Translations under genes and position numbers: made by a program | Notes under the pieces: generated by a model | The model's database searches: none | What the model was told of the DNA's origin: nothing | Seen by the model: the letters and a program-made list of their open reading frames with translations, nothing else | Part shown: in pieces, positions 1 to 8,557 of the stretch | Numbering within the stretch: position 1 is the stretch's first letter | How the letters are laid out: every line of letters begins with the position of its first letter | Assembly (NCBI GenBank): GCA_937873715.1 | Contig: CALMYJ010000031.1 | Coordinates: forward strand, 115,770 to 179,769 | Reading direction: 5' to 3' | From: an uncultured Chitinophagaceae bacterium | GTDB lineage: Bacteria; Bacteroidota; Bacteroidia; Chitinophagales; Chitinophagaceae | Length of the DNA stretch: 64,000 nt

Positions 1-3000
1 ATTTAATTGTACAGTTTCATCACGGGATTGCAGCAGTTTGTTGAAAAATACCGGCACAGTGCTGTCTTTATCAAAAAACGGTGCTAAAAGAATGCTGTAT
101 TCGTCAAGGGGTGAGCTGCTTTGGTAACGGTTAGTAAAAGCAAAATTACCTGTATAACTGTCATCGTTATCCCTGTTTTCGTCCTGCATTTTTTTTTCAT
201 CTTTCAGCAGTTGTTTTTTCAGCAACATTTTAGCATCCAGCAAAATTTTAGGCATCCAGTTTTCGTAAGTGCCAGCCCGGATGTAGCCGCTATCCACCAG
301 TGTTGCCAGCAGCGATAGCACGGGCTCTTTATAATCATCCAGGGTGGTAAGCTGCAGCAGGTCGGGGTAAAGTGTTGTTGCCAGCGCCAACGAATCTTCA
401 AAAGCTGTAAAAAGTGTATGATATTCGTAACTGTTATCAAACACCGGGGGGTCGGTTAATATAAGCTGCTTAAAGGCTGCCGCTGCTTCGTAGCTGCGGT
501 GCTTTGCAAGGGCCAGCAACACTTCGTTTTGAAAAATAGCTGTATCGGCTGTTTGCCGGTATAGCTGCTGCAGTGCTGCGGCTACCCGGGGGCGGGTGCT
601 ATCAGTTATATAGCCCAACTCGGCAATCAGTGCAGCCTTTGTTTCAAAATAATCTTTATCACCGGGTTGTAGTATATTAAGGGCATGCAGTAAGCCCGGT
701 ATATCCTGCTCCCTGAAACGGATACCCGAAATTGCTTTCCTGGCCCTGTCTTTTGTAAGGCTGTCGGTACTGGCAAAATGTGCAAAAAAACTATCGTTGC
801 AGTTTATAAAAATATTCCTGCCCGGCTTCTCAAGGTAAGGGCTAAAACTATTGTAAATGCCGCTGATAAAATCGCTCTGCCGGCCAATTGTATCGCCGGT
901 ATGCACCAGGCTATACAGGTAATCATCTTTTAAAATAAGCAGGCGGTTAATTAACCTTGAGGAGCCGGTATCCCTCAGCACCAAATGACAGGCGGCAGTT
1001 GTGGTATCGGGCTGGTATATTTTTTTGCTGTATAAAATAAGATCGTTTGCATTGTAATGACTGGCTATTTCTTTTTCCCAAAGTTTTATCGTGTCGGCAA
1101 TAGAAAAATAAGCAGGGTATTGTTGTATGTTGATGTGTACGGCTTCACCTGTAGAATCGCTGAAAAAAAATGCCTGCCTGGGTAGTGGCCAGTATCTTTT
1201 ATCGCTGGCTTCGTACGACTGTTCCAGTGCGGCACGGTATTGATTATCCAGTTCGGGCAGTGCCGGGCTTTGCACTTTAAAATGCATAAAGCTGTCGGTA
1301 AAGCTGGCATTAGTGCCATACCGGTAACCTGCAAAGCGGAAGGAGTTGAAGAACCGTTCGAAATTATTTTTCTCTTTTTTGCTACGGGCAGCCAGCACAA
1401 AATAATGTGGCCCCTTAATGATGAATTTTGCCTGTACAATACTGCTGTCTTTCAGCTTTTCGGTAACCTCAAGGCAGGGATAGCCTTCAATTGTACCGTA
1501 TTGCCTGCTTAACTGCCGTTCAAAATAATCCGGGGAGCGGAAAGATTCTTCCATTAGGTTTAATTCAAAACTGTCTTCATCCAGGAAGCCGAATTGGTGC
1601 AAAGATTTTTTTATCACCGTATAGGCTTCGCCGTTAGCAGCATCAAGCGCCTGGTATTGCCAGCCGTTAATGCCATCTGCCGTATTGTTGAGATAAACAG
1701 CAGCAGGCTCCTGCGGAAAATGTATGCTAAATCCGCCCTGTTGCGGGCTGTACTGCAATGGTTGTTTTGCAAATTCTTTCAGGCGTATGGAGCTAAAAAA
1801 ACGGTTGCCTTCGGGGCCACTGATATAATTTTCTTTACCACTCATTTTAAACAGGATAACTTCAAACGGGAGTATAAACACCTGGTACCGCTGCAGGTCG
1901 CCCCGGCGGGTGCGGTTAATGATATCCAGGCCCCGGTATCCATTTTTAAACAAAGCTGTTTTTTTCAAAATTTTTCCGGGGATATTTTCATACAGCAGGC
2001 TGTCTGTTTTTTTAAGCACAGTAGCTTCAGGATGCCCAATAAGTGCCCCATGCGTTTTTACCCTTGTAACCAGGTAATAGCAGCCATTCGCCATATCGGC
2101 GTACTGCAGGGTGTAAGGATTATCCACGTTGCCACCCAGGTTGTACAGGGGGCCCGGCATATCGGCTTTATACAGGCCATCGGGTGCCGTGTGGGTATTG
2201 AATTGTACAGGCACTTTTAACCGGTCAATTGCTTCTTTGGCAGCAGCATCCCGGTGCAGCATTTTTACCGGGCGCAGGTGGTAGCCTTTCTTGCGCAGCA
2301 GTTCAATTACACCTTTAGGGCCGGGCAGGTGGGCGGCACCCACACCGGTAAACAGGCTTTGTTTTTGCATAATGCTGTCCATACTGGCGGCCTGTATTTG
2401 GTTGCGCAGGTACATGAATTTTTCCCTGAAAGCCAGGGAAGGTTCTATCAAATCGTTGAGAGAGTCCAGCAGGTCCAGGTTGCCAAGCCGGTAAGCTTCC
2501 TGCATTTTTTCGGTAACCTGGTATACCGATTCATCGCCGAGGTCGGTATTCCTGCGCTTCTTTTCTTTAGCCATATCGGCATAGGCTTCCAGGATAATTT
2601 TTTCGGTTTGGTAATAATCCTCCACACCCGTAGTGCGTTTGCCTAATTTTTTGCCCGTTTGATAAATGTACAGGTCAAGGAAAGTGTCTTCTTCAAAATC
2701 TTCGGTGCCTTTATAGTTGCGGTACAGCAGCCCGTTGATAATACCCGGCTCGGTGCTGAGTGCTGCTTTCAGTTGTGGTTCGTAAGCAGTCCACCTGAAA
2801 CTGTTTTCATTCAGGTAATTAGAGGGGCTAATTTGGGTAAAGTTGTTGAAATTAAGTTTAAGCTTATCCAGCCTGTCCATCTGTTGCTGCCAAAGCTGCG
2901 GCTCCAGTTCAAGGGCAACGGCATCCACCCTGCGGATAGCGGTAAAAAAGCTGTCGCTGAGATGAAAAGCCATTTTACTGCTTACATGCATAGTGCCAAA

Positions 3001-3150
3001 AAGATAGGAGGGCTGCTTCATGCCATTGCCGGTAATTTCCCAAAGCAGCCCGGAGTATTTACCTTTTTTGGGTGCCTGTGCCCAAATGCTGCCGGGCAGC
3101 AGTGCTATTGCGGCAATCCTTAATACCATAAATATCCTGGCGTATATCAT
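1..3150 (-). CDS. TraB/GumN family protein, large secreted form (3' end outside window)
   Basis: An open frame of 1050 codons reads leftward from an ATG at 3150 to the window edge with no stop, so the C-terminus is missing. An in-frame ATG at 3127-3129 is an alternative start; either gives a signal peptide ending near 'IWAQA'. The N-terminal 300 or so residues carry TraB/GumN marks: 'PSYLFGTMHVSS' near residue 45, 'VALELEP' near residue 80 and 'FTGVGAAHLPGPKG' near residue 290. Members of this family are putative metalloproteases or conjugation and pheromone shutdown proteins; their biochemistry is poorly known. The following 700 or more residues are not assigned to any domain I recognise. 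Exported location is inferred from the signal peptide. The family call is firm, the function is not. Confidence 0.8.
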   Translation of the reverse strand, partial: MIYARIFMVLRIAAIALLPGSIWAQAPKKGKYSGLLWEITGNGMKQPSYLFGTMHVSSKMAFHLSDSFFTAIRRVDAVALELEPQLWQQQMDRLDKLKLNFNNFTQISPSNYLNENSFRWTAYEPQLKAALSTEPGIINGLLYRNYKGTEDFEEDTFLDLYIYQTGKKLGKRTTGVEDYYQTEKIILEAYADMAKEKKRRNTDLGDESVYQVTEKMQEAYRLGNLDLLDSLNDLIEPSLAFREKFMYLRNQIQAASMDSIMQKQSLFTGVGAAHLPGPKGVIELLRKKGYHLRPVKMLHRDAAAKEAIDRLKVPVQFNTHTAPDGLYKADMPGPLYNLGGNVDNPYTLQYADMANGCYYLVTRVKTHGALIGHPEATVLKKTDSLLYENIPGKILKKTALFKNGYRGLDIINRTRRGDLQRYQVFILPFEVILFKMSGKENYISGPEGNRFFSSIRLKEFAKQPLQYSPQQGGFSIHFPQEPAAVYLNNTADGINGWQYQALDAANGEAYTVIKKSLHQFGFLDEDSFELNLMEESFRSPDYFERQLSRQYGTIEGYPCLEVTEKLKDSSIVQAKFIIKGPHYFVLAARSKKEKNNFERFFNSFRFAGYRYGTNASFTDSFMHFKVQSPALPELDNQYRAALEQSYEASDKRYWPLPRQAFFFSDSTGEAVHINIQQYPAYFSIADTIKLWEKEIASHYNANDLILYSKKIYQPDTTTAACHLVLRDTGSSRLINRLLILKDDYLYSLVHTGDTIGRQSDFISGIYNSFSPYLEKPGRNIFINCNDSFFAHFASTDSLTKDRARKAISGIRFREQDIPGLLHALNILQPGDKDYFETKAALIAELGYITDSTRPRVAAALQQLYRQTADTAIFQNEVLLALAKHRSYEAAAAFKQLILTDPPVFDNSYEYHTLFTAFEDSLALATTLYPDLLQLTTLDDYKEPVLSLLATLVDSGYIRAGTYENWMPKILLDAKMLLKKQLLKDEKKMQDENRDNDDSYTGNFAFTNRYQSSSPLDEYSILLAPFFDKDSTVPVFFNKLLQSRDETVQLN

Positions 3151-3282
3151 GCAGTGCGGCTTGCGGTTTTATTAAAGTTGCAGATAAGCAGGCAAACCAC
3201 AAAATACCAGCCTCATTTTAACTGTTGTACCGGGGATATGTGGCCATTAATTTTTTAAAGCACAAAATTTGCCGGAATCCCC

Positions 3283-3290
3283 TACATTTG
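3283..3290 (+). promoter_or_regulatory. -7 promoter element upstream of queA
   Basis: TACATTTG matches the Bacteroidota -7 consensus TAnnTTTG exactly. It lies about 114 bases before the queA start. No convincing -33 TTG is seen at the expected spacing, so this is a half-supported promoter. Confidence 0.4.
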
Positions 3291-3403
3291 CACTCTTAAA
3301 ATCATGCCGTAACATGATAAGTGCCCGGCAAAAAAGGGCTACATATCCCTGTAAAATATTACAGTACAAGGCATGTGTTCTACTTTAAAAACTACAGCTA
3401 CAC

Positions 3404-4453
3404 ATGAAATTAAGCCAGTTCAGGTTTGACCTCCCTCTGAACCTCATTGCCCAAAACCCCGCCAAAAAAAGAGAAGACAGCCGCATGATGGTAGTGCACC
3501 GCAGCACAGGCAAAATTGAGGACAGGCATTTCCGCGACATCATGGATTACTTCGACGACAAAGACGTAATGGTGGTAAACAACACCAAGGTTTTTCCTGC
3601 CCGTATGTACGGCCGCAAGGAAAAAACCGGCGCCAAAATAGAAGTATTCCTGCTGCGTGAACTTAACCGCCCTAACCGTCTTTGGGATGTTATTGTTGAC
3701 CCTGCCCGTAAAATAAGGGTAGGCAACAAATTATACTTTGGCGATAACGACGAACTGGTAGCCGAAGTGATTGACAATACCACCAGTCGTGGCCGTACCA
3801 TCCGCTTTTTGTGGGATGGCACTGAGGAAGATTTTAGAAAGATGCTGGAATTTATGGGTGAAACACCCCTGCCTAAATACATCAAGCGCAAGCCTGATGA
3901 GGAAGACAGGGAGCGCTACCAAACGGTATATGCCAAGCACGAAGGCGCAGTAGCTGCTCCAACAGCAGGCCTGCACTTTAGTAAAGAGCTTATCAAACGC
4001 CTCGAAATAAAAGGGGTGCGTTTTGCCGAAACAACTTTGCATACCGGCCTCGGTACCTTCCGGCCTATTGAGGTGGAAGACCTGAGTAAACATAAAATGG
4101 ATGCAGAATATTATGCCATTGACGAAACCGCCTGCAATATTGTAAACAAAGCAAAGATGGATGGCAAGCGTATCTGCTCGGTGGGTACTACCACCATGCG
4201 TTCGCTGGAGTCGTCGTTTACCGCACAAAAACTCTTGAAGCCCTCCGAAGGCTGGACGAATATGTTTATCCACCCACCTTATAATTTTTCGATAGCCGAT
4301 TCGCTGGTTACTAATTTTCACCTGCCTAAAACCAGCCTGCTGATTATGACCTGTGCCTTTGGCGGTTACGACCTGGTGATGGAAGCCTACAAAAAAGCCA
4401 TAAAAGATAAATACCGTTTTTTCAGCTATGGCGATGCCATGCTGGTGGTATAA
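3404..4453 (+). CDS. queA: S-adenosylmethionine:tRNA ribosyltransferase-isomerase QueA
   Basis: 349 residues, the usual length for QueA, beginning '[17 protein letters not shown]' and '[13 protein letters not shown]' as in the family. QueA moves the ribosyl part of S-adenosylmethionine onto 7-aminomethyl-7-deazaguanine in tRNA to make epoxyqueuosine, the penultimate queuosine step at wobble position 34. Conserved stretches visible include '[10 protein letters not shown]', '[11 protein letters not shown]' and '[11 protein letters not shown]'. It is a cytoplasmic enzyme. The gene stands alone, followed by its own intrinsic terminator. No other queuosine gene is in the window. Confidence 0.97.
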   Translation: MKLSQFRFDLPLNLIAQNPAKKREDSRMMVVHRSTGKIEDRHFRDIMDYFDDKDVMVVNNTKVFPARMYGRKEKTGAKIEVFLLRELNRPNRLWDVIVDPARKIRVGNKLYFGDNDELVAEVIDNTTSRGRTIRFLWDGTEEDFRKMLEFMGETPLPKYIKRKPDEEDRERYQTVYAKHEGAVAAPTAGLHFSKELIKRLEIKGVRFAETTLHTGLGTFRPIEVEDLSKHKMDAEYYAIDETACNIVNKAKMDGKRICSVGTTTMRSLESSFTAQKLLKPSEGWTNMFIHPPYNFSIADSLVTNFHLPKTSLLIMTCAFGGYDLVMEAYKKAIKDKYRFFSYGDAMLVV

Positions 4454-4477
4454 CTGTTTAATATTATCATTTTATTG

Positions 4478-4508
4478 AGCCCCTGTAAATGGGGCTTTTC
4501 TTTTTTTA
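4478..4508 (+). terminator. Intrinsic terminator after queA
   Basis: AGCCCC and GGGGCT form a perfect 6-bp stem around a 7-nt loop, followed by a T-rich run. It begins 25 bases after the queA stop. Confidence 0.85.
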
Positions 4509-4598
4509 TAATTGTATAAATGGTATTGCATTTGCTATTGGATTAGTCTATTTTGCCCATCCCAAATACCAAAATAATAAACTTTAAAAAATTGTTTT

Positions 4599-5219
4599 AT
4601 GAAAAAAATTATCTCTGCGTTAGCAGTAGCAGCAATGCTGTCCTGCATACCGGCAAAAGTTGGTGATGCATTAACAGAAAAAGAAAAACAAACCGCCATA
4701 CAGTTTTTAACCGTTGCCGAGCAAAATATCCTGGCGGCTGTTGCAGGCTTAACTGAAGCCCAATTAAAATTTAAGCCCGAAGAAGATAAGTGGAGCATTG
4801 AAGATAACCTGAAGCATATTGCAACAACCGAAATATCACTCTGGCAGTTTACGAATGGTGCTATCACTGCACCGGCCAACCCGGAAAAAAGAGCAGATAT
4901 TAAAATGACCGACGAGCAGGTAATGAAAAACGTGGCAGACCGCAGCACCAAGGTAAAAACCATGCCTGAAATGGAACCTCAAAACACCCCCTACACATCG
5001 GCCGAAGCAGCCCTTGCTTCTTTTAAAGAAAACAGGGCAAAGCTGATAACCTATGTTAAAGATACCAAGGCCGATATACGCAATCATGTAGCTATATTGC
5101 CTTTTGGCAGTTTTGATTGTTACCAGATGATCCTGTTTATTGGCGCACATAGTAACCGCCATTTACAGCAGATTAACGAGGTGAAAGCGCATCCCGATTT
5201 CCCGAAAGTAGTACGGTAA
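4599..5219 (+). CDS. DinB-like four-helix protein with signal peptide
   Basis: 206 residues. The first 25 or so residues look like a signal peptide, with a Cys at residue 15 that could alternatively be a lipidation site. The rest fits the DinB/YfiT metal-binding four-helix bundle: 'WSIEDNLKHIATTE' carries the first His, and 'IGAHSNRHLQQI' near the C-terminus carries the H-x3-H pair. Related proteins include bacillithiol and mycothiol transferases, but most exported Bacteroidota members have no known reaction. It is one of three DinB-superfamily genes in this window and the only exported one. It is monocistronic, between the queA terminator and the DUF3109 gene. Confidence 0.8.
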   Translation: MKKIISALAVAAMLSCIPAKVGDALTEKEKQTAIQFLTVAEQNILAAVAGLTEAQLKFKPEEDKWSIEDNLKHIATTEISLWQFTNGAITAPANPEKRADIKMTDEQVMKNVADRSTKVKTMPEMEPQNTPYTSAEAALASFKENRAKLITYVKDTKADIRNHVAILPFGSFDCYQMILFIGAHSNRHLQQINEVKAHPDFPKVVR

Positions 5220-5285
5220 CCATCAACCACTCCTCCTCCCGTTGCGGAGGATTTTTTATGCCATTTTTTGTACGGGCATAGGCAT

Positions 5286-5293
5286 TACTTTTG
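5286..5293 (+). promoter_or_regulatory. -7 promoter element just upstream of the DUF3109 gene
   Basis: TACTTTTG matches TAnnTTTG and ends only 8 bases before the ATG at 5302. Transcription starting about 7 bases downstream would give an almost leaderless mRNA. A TTTG at 5267-5270 could be the -33 element, but its 15-base spacing is short. Confidence 0.5.
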
Positions 5294-5301
5294 CACTCGG
5301 T

Positions 5302-5886
5302 ATGATAGCAATAGATAATAAACTGGTAAGCGACGATTTGATTGAAGAGCAGTTTGTATGCGACCTCAGCAAATGCAAGGGCGGCTGCTGTGTAGATGGC
5401 GATGCCGGCGCTCCACTGGCACAGGATGAACTGGCCCGGATAGATGAAGTGTATGATGCCGTACTGCCTTACCTGGATGCAGCGAGCATTGCCGAACTGC
5501 AAAAGCAGGGCCGCTATGTTTACGATAAACATTTTGGCTGGGTAACTCCCACCATCAACCACAGTATATGTGTGTATGGCATAAAAGATGAAAACGGAAT
5601 TGTAAAATGTGGTATAGAGCAGGCTTATATTGATGGCAAAGTGCAATGGAAAAAGCCGATAAGCTGTCATCTTTTCCCTGTTAAAACAAAAATGAGCCGG
5701 GATGGTAAAACCGAATTTGTAAACTACCAGCCACGGGAAGATTTGTGTAAAGCCGCCTGCAGCCTCGGCAAAAAACTAAAAGTGCCCGTATATGTTTTTT
5801 TAAAAGAAGCACTGGTACGCAAGTATGGGTTGCAATTTTATGAAGCCCTGGAATCCACCGCTGCATACCTGCAAAAAAATAAGTAA
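5302..5886 (+). CDS. DUF3109 family Cys-cluster protein
   Basis: 194 residues from the ATG at 5302. I chose this over the longer frame from 5242 because family members begin with an equivalent of 'MIAIDNKLVSDDLIEEQF' and the promoter element lies at 5286. The cluster 'CDLSKCKGGCC' followed by 'DGDAGAPL' is the family signature, with more Cys residues at 'KPISCHLFP' and 'DLCKAACSLG'. The Cys pattern resembles the YkgJ-type putative zinc or iron-sulfur binding domain. It is predicted cytoplasmic and its function is unknown. The beta-lactamase gene follows 38 bases downstream on the same strand. Confidence 0.85.
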   Translation: MIAIDNKLVSDDLIEEQFVCDLSKCKGGCCVDGDAGAPLAQDELARIDEVYDAVLPYLDAASIAELQKQGRYVYDKHFGWVTPTINHSICVYGIKDENGIVKCGIEQAYIDGKVQWKKPISCHLFPVKTKMSRDGKTEFVNYQPREDLCKAACSLGKKLKVPVYVFLKEALVRKYGLQFYEALESTAAYLQKNK

Positions 5887-5923
5887 AGCCCAATTCAACA
5901 TTATTCAAATTCAACAACAGTTC

Positions 5924-6781
5924 ATGCAACTCATTCATGTATTTACAGCCCTGCGCCGCCACCCACGTTCACCCGGTATTATTTTTTATTTTTTAGTACT
6001 TTTTTCCCTTGCATCCTGCTCTGTTAATAAAGCCAATATCGACAATAGCCTGGAGCAATATTTTAAGGAAAAAAATGTAGAAGGTTGTTTTACCCTGTAC
6101 AATAATGCCGATGGTAAGATAACGGTGTATAATATGCGGCTGGATACCACAAGGTTTACCCCTGCATCTACTTTCAAAATTGTAAACTCACTCATAGGGC
6201 TTGAAACCAACCGGGTAACCGACGAAAAAATGCTGATACCCTGGGATGGCATTACCCGTGAGGAAGAAGCGTGGAACAAAGACCTTACTATGGAGCAGGC
6301 ATTTAAAGTAAGTGCTGTACCTTATTACCAGGAACTGGCCCGGCGAATTGGAAAAGATACCATGCAGTACTGGCTGGATACGCTTAGTTATGGCAATAAA
6401 CTCATTGGCAACAGGATAGATAGTTTTTGGCTTGATAACAGTTTGAGAATTTCACCCGATGAACAATTAGGGTTGGTAAAACGCCTGTATTTCGACCAGT
6501 TACCTTTTCAAAAAAGAACACAGCAAATTGTACGGGATATGATGCTGCAGGAGGATAATACACTCTACAAATTATCGTACAAAACAGGCTGGGGTATTGA
6601 TGAACAGCAAAATAACATTGGCTGGGTAACAGGCTGGATTGAAGAAAATGGCCACCCTTATTTTTTTGTAAGCCTAATTAAATACCCGTTTAGTGATACG
6701 GCTATAAATATGGTAAACACAAGGCTGGAAATAACGAAAAATATTCTGCGGCATCTTGGCTTTTTCGAAGGTAAAATGTAG
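5924..6781 (+). CDS. Class D (OXA-type) beta-lactamase, lipoprotein
   Basis: 285 residues from the ATG at 5924. An earlier in-frame ATG at 5825 would overlap the DUF3109 gene and push the signal peptide inside the protein. A lipobox ending in Cys32 ('SLASC') suggests a membrane-anchored lipoprotein. All class D active-site motifs are present: S82-T-F-K85 within 'PASTFK', S130-A-V followed by 'PYYQ', Y156-G-N and K220-T-G. These enzymes hydrolyse beta-lactams through a serine acyl-enzyme with a carboxylated Lys (here K85). Length and motif spacing are normal, so it is likely active. No mobile element is nearby, which suggests an intrinsic chromosomal gene. The spectrum cannot be told from sequence. 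Confidence 0.9.
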   Translation: MQLIHVFTALRRHPRSPGIIFYFLVLFSLASCSVNKANIDNSLEQYFKEKNVEGCFTLYNNADGKITVYNMRLDTTRFTPASTFKIVNSLIGLETNRVTDEKMLIPWDGITREEEAWNKDLTMEQAFKVSAVPYYQELARRIGKDTMQYWLDTLSYGNKLIGNRIDSFWLDNSLRISPDEQLGLVKRLYFDQLPFQKRTQQIVRDMMLQEDNTLYKLSYKTGWGIDEQQNNIGWVTGWIEENGHPYFFVSLIKYPFSDTAINMVNTRLEITKNILRHLGFFEGKM

Positions 6782-6881
6782 CAATCGCATAAATAATGCC
6801 GGGGTTTGAATTAAGATTGTTTTCACAGTATACCACCACAAATGCAGCTTACTTTGCGGCAAATACAAATGCAGGGCAACT

Positions 6882-8525
6882 ATGTTTCACTTTGAGCATC
6901 CATACTGGTTACAGGCACTGGCAGCCTTGCCCGTGATGGGGATGCTGTATATATGGTTGTTGCAATGGAAGAAGCGTACGGTAAAAAAAATTGGCGACGA
7001 CAATATGGTACGCCGCCTGGTGCAGGATTACAGTTCCCGGAAATTTTTTAGAAAATTTTTACTGGTAGCCATTGCTTATACAGCAGGCGTAATAGCATTG
7101 GCCAACCCACGTTTGCCCGGCGCCGCTACTGCCGAAAAGCGCAGCGGTATTGATGTTATGATAGCACTTGATGTAAGCCGCAGTATGCTGGCGCAGGATA
7201 TCAGCCCTTCCCGGCTGGAAAGGGCAAGACAAATGATTTCCAGGCTGGTAGAAAAACTCAATGGCGACAGGATAGGCCTGGTGTATTTTGCCGGGAGGGC
7301 CTATTTGCAAATGCCTTTAACAAACGATAATGCAGCGGCCAAAATGTTTTTAGCTGCCGCCTCTCCCGATGCCGTACCCGTGCAGGGAACCGTTATTGGC
7401 AATGCTTTGCAACTGTGCTATGCCGCTTTTAACAGCACCGAAAAAAAATATAAAGCTGTAGTACTTATTAGCGATGGGGAAGATCATGATGAGGGTGCCA
7501 TCAAAACAGCGAAAGCAATGGCGGATGAAGGTATAATTATTCATTGTATCGGCGCTGGTACTACAACAGGCGCTGCCATACCCGACGGAACAGTCGGCAA
7601 TTTTAAAAAAGATGCCTCCGGTAATACCGTTATTACAAAACTGGATGAAAGCGTATTAAAAACCGTAGCCATTAAAGCCAATGGTATGTACCAGCCACTC
7701 CATACTGCCGATGAAACGGCCACTGCCATTTATAACCGGTTGCAGCAAATGGAAAAGCACAGCACTACGGCCGGTGGTTCTGTACAGTACAGCAGTTTAT
7801 ACCAGTGGTTTGTATGGCTTGCCATCCTGCTCCTTGTATTTGAAATTTTTGTTTCAGAAAAAATAAGCAAAACGGCAAAGCCTGTTGCCGGCAAGTTGGC
7901 AACTATTGTACTGCCGGTACTGTTTTTTTGTACAATGCCTTTAGCTATCAAGGCACAAAATGCCGGGACATATATCCAGCAGGGCAATGCAGCCTACAGC
8001 GAGGGCAGGTACGATGATGCAGCAGATAAGTACAACAAAGCAACACTTAAAGATACAGCCAGCACTAAGGCATGGTACAACCTGGGTAATGCATTGTATA
8101 AAAGTGGCCACCCGGAAGAGGCTTTACAGGCCTACGACGCAGCAATTTCAAAAGATACTGCAGCAGCCGATAAGGCCGCCACCTGGTATAATAAAGGCGT
8201 AGTGTTGCAAAACAATAAAAAGCTGCCGGAATGTATTGAAGCGTATAAAAATGCCCTCCGCCTCAACCCTAATGACGAAGATGCCCGGCTTAACCTGCAA
8301 AAAGCTTTGCAACAGCAACAACAGCAACAGCAACAACAAAAGCAGCAGCAAAACAAAAAAGACCAGCAGCAGCAGCAAAATAAAAAGCAGCAGAAACCTG
8401 CTGCCATGCCCAAAAAAGAAGCCGAGGAAAAGCTGAAAGCCCTGCTGCAGCACGAAAAAAACCTGCAGGAAAAATTGCGCCGTATGGAGGTAAATGCACC
8501 CGAGCGTCCTGAAAAAGATTGGTGA
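6882..8525 (+). CDS. BatB-BatC fusion: VWA domain joined to TPR domain, inner-membrane
   Basis: 547 residues. Order: membrane segments near 11-28 and 58-76; a von Willebrand A domain with the MIDAS motif D97-V-S-R-S from about residue 90 to 285; a third membrane segment near 305; a fourth hydrophobic stretch near 340-357 that resembles a signal peptide ('CTMPLAIKAQ'); then TPR repeats (about 360-470) and a Gln/Lys-rich tail (about 475-515). This is the BatB layout followed by BatC, as in Bacteroides aerotolerance operons, where the Bat proteins are linked to envelope stress tolerance. The signal-like segment would carry the TPR part into the periplasm. No batA, batD, moxR or DUF58 gene is adjacent. 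A near-consensus promoter element TTACTTTG lies at 6849-6856. Confidence 0.85.
   Translation: MFHFEHPYWLQALAALPVMGMLYIWLLQWKKRTVKKIGDDNMVRRLVQDYSSRKFFRKFLLVAIAYTAGVIALANPRLPGAATAEKRSGIDVMIALDVSRSMLAQDISPSRLERARQMISRLVEKLNGDRIGLVYFAGRAYLQMPLTNDNAAAKMFLAAASPDAVPVQGTVIGNALQLCYAAFNSTEKKYKAVVLISDGEDHDEGAIKTAKAMADEGIIIHCIGAGTTTGAAIPDGTVGNFKKDASGNTVITKLDESVLKTVAIKANGMYQPLHTADETATAIYNRLQQMEKHSTTAGGSVQYSSLYQWFVWLAILLLVFEIFVSEKISKTAKPVAGKLATIVLPVLFFCTMPLAIKAQNAGTYIQQGNAAYSEGRYDDAADKYNKATLKDTASTKAWYNLGNALYKSGHPEEALQAYDAAISKDTAAADKAATWYNKGVVLQNNKKLPECIEAYKNALRLNPNDEDARLNLQKALQQQQQQQQQQKQQQNKKDQQQQQNKKQQKPAAMPKKEAEEKLKALLQHEKNLQEKLRRMEVNAPERPEKDW
8310..8393 (+). repeat. CAG/CAA codon tract encoding poly-Gln in the BatB-BatC fusion
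   Basis: An interrupted run of CAG and CAA codons with AAA interruptions encodes Gln/Lys-rich low complexity after the TPR repeats. The reading frame stays open. Confidence 0.9.
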
Positions 8526-8557
8526 GATAACCTATCTTTACTGCCTCAAAATAATTT

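Noticed and set aside
1594..2646. Plus-strand open frames of 208 and 130 codons
   Set aside because: They lie antisense to the TraB/GumN gene, whose minus-strand frame is open over 1050 codons and has clear family motifs.
3731..4321. 196-codon minus-strand frame inside queA
   Set aside because: Fully antisense to a well-conserved enzyme gene; no recognisable domain.
5242..5301. Longer start for the DUF3109 protein giving a membrane-like N-terminus
   Set aside because: The extension would include the TACTTTTG promoter element, and family members start at the equivalent of the ATG at 5302.
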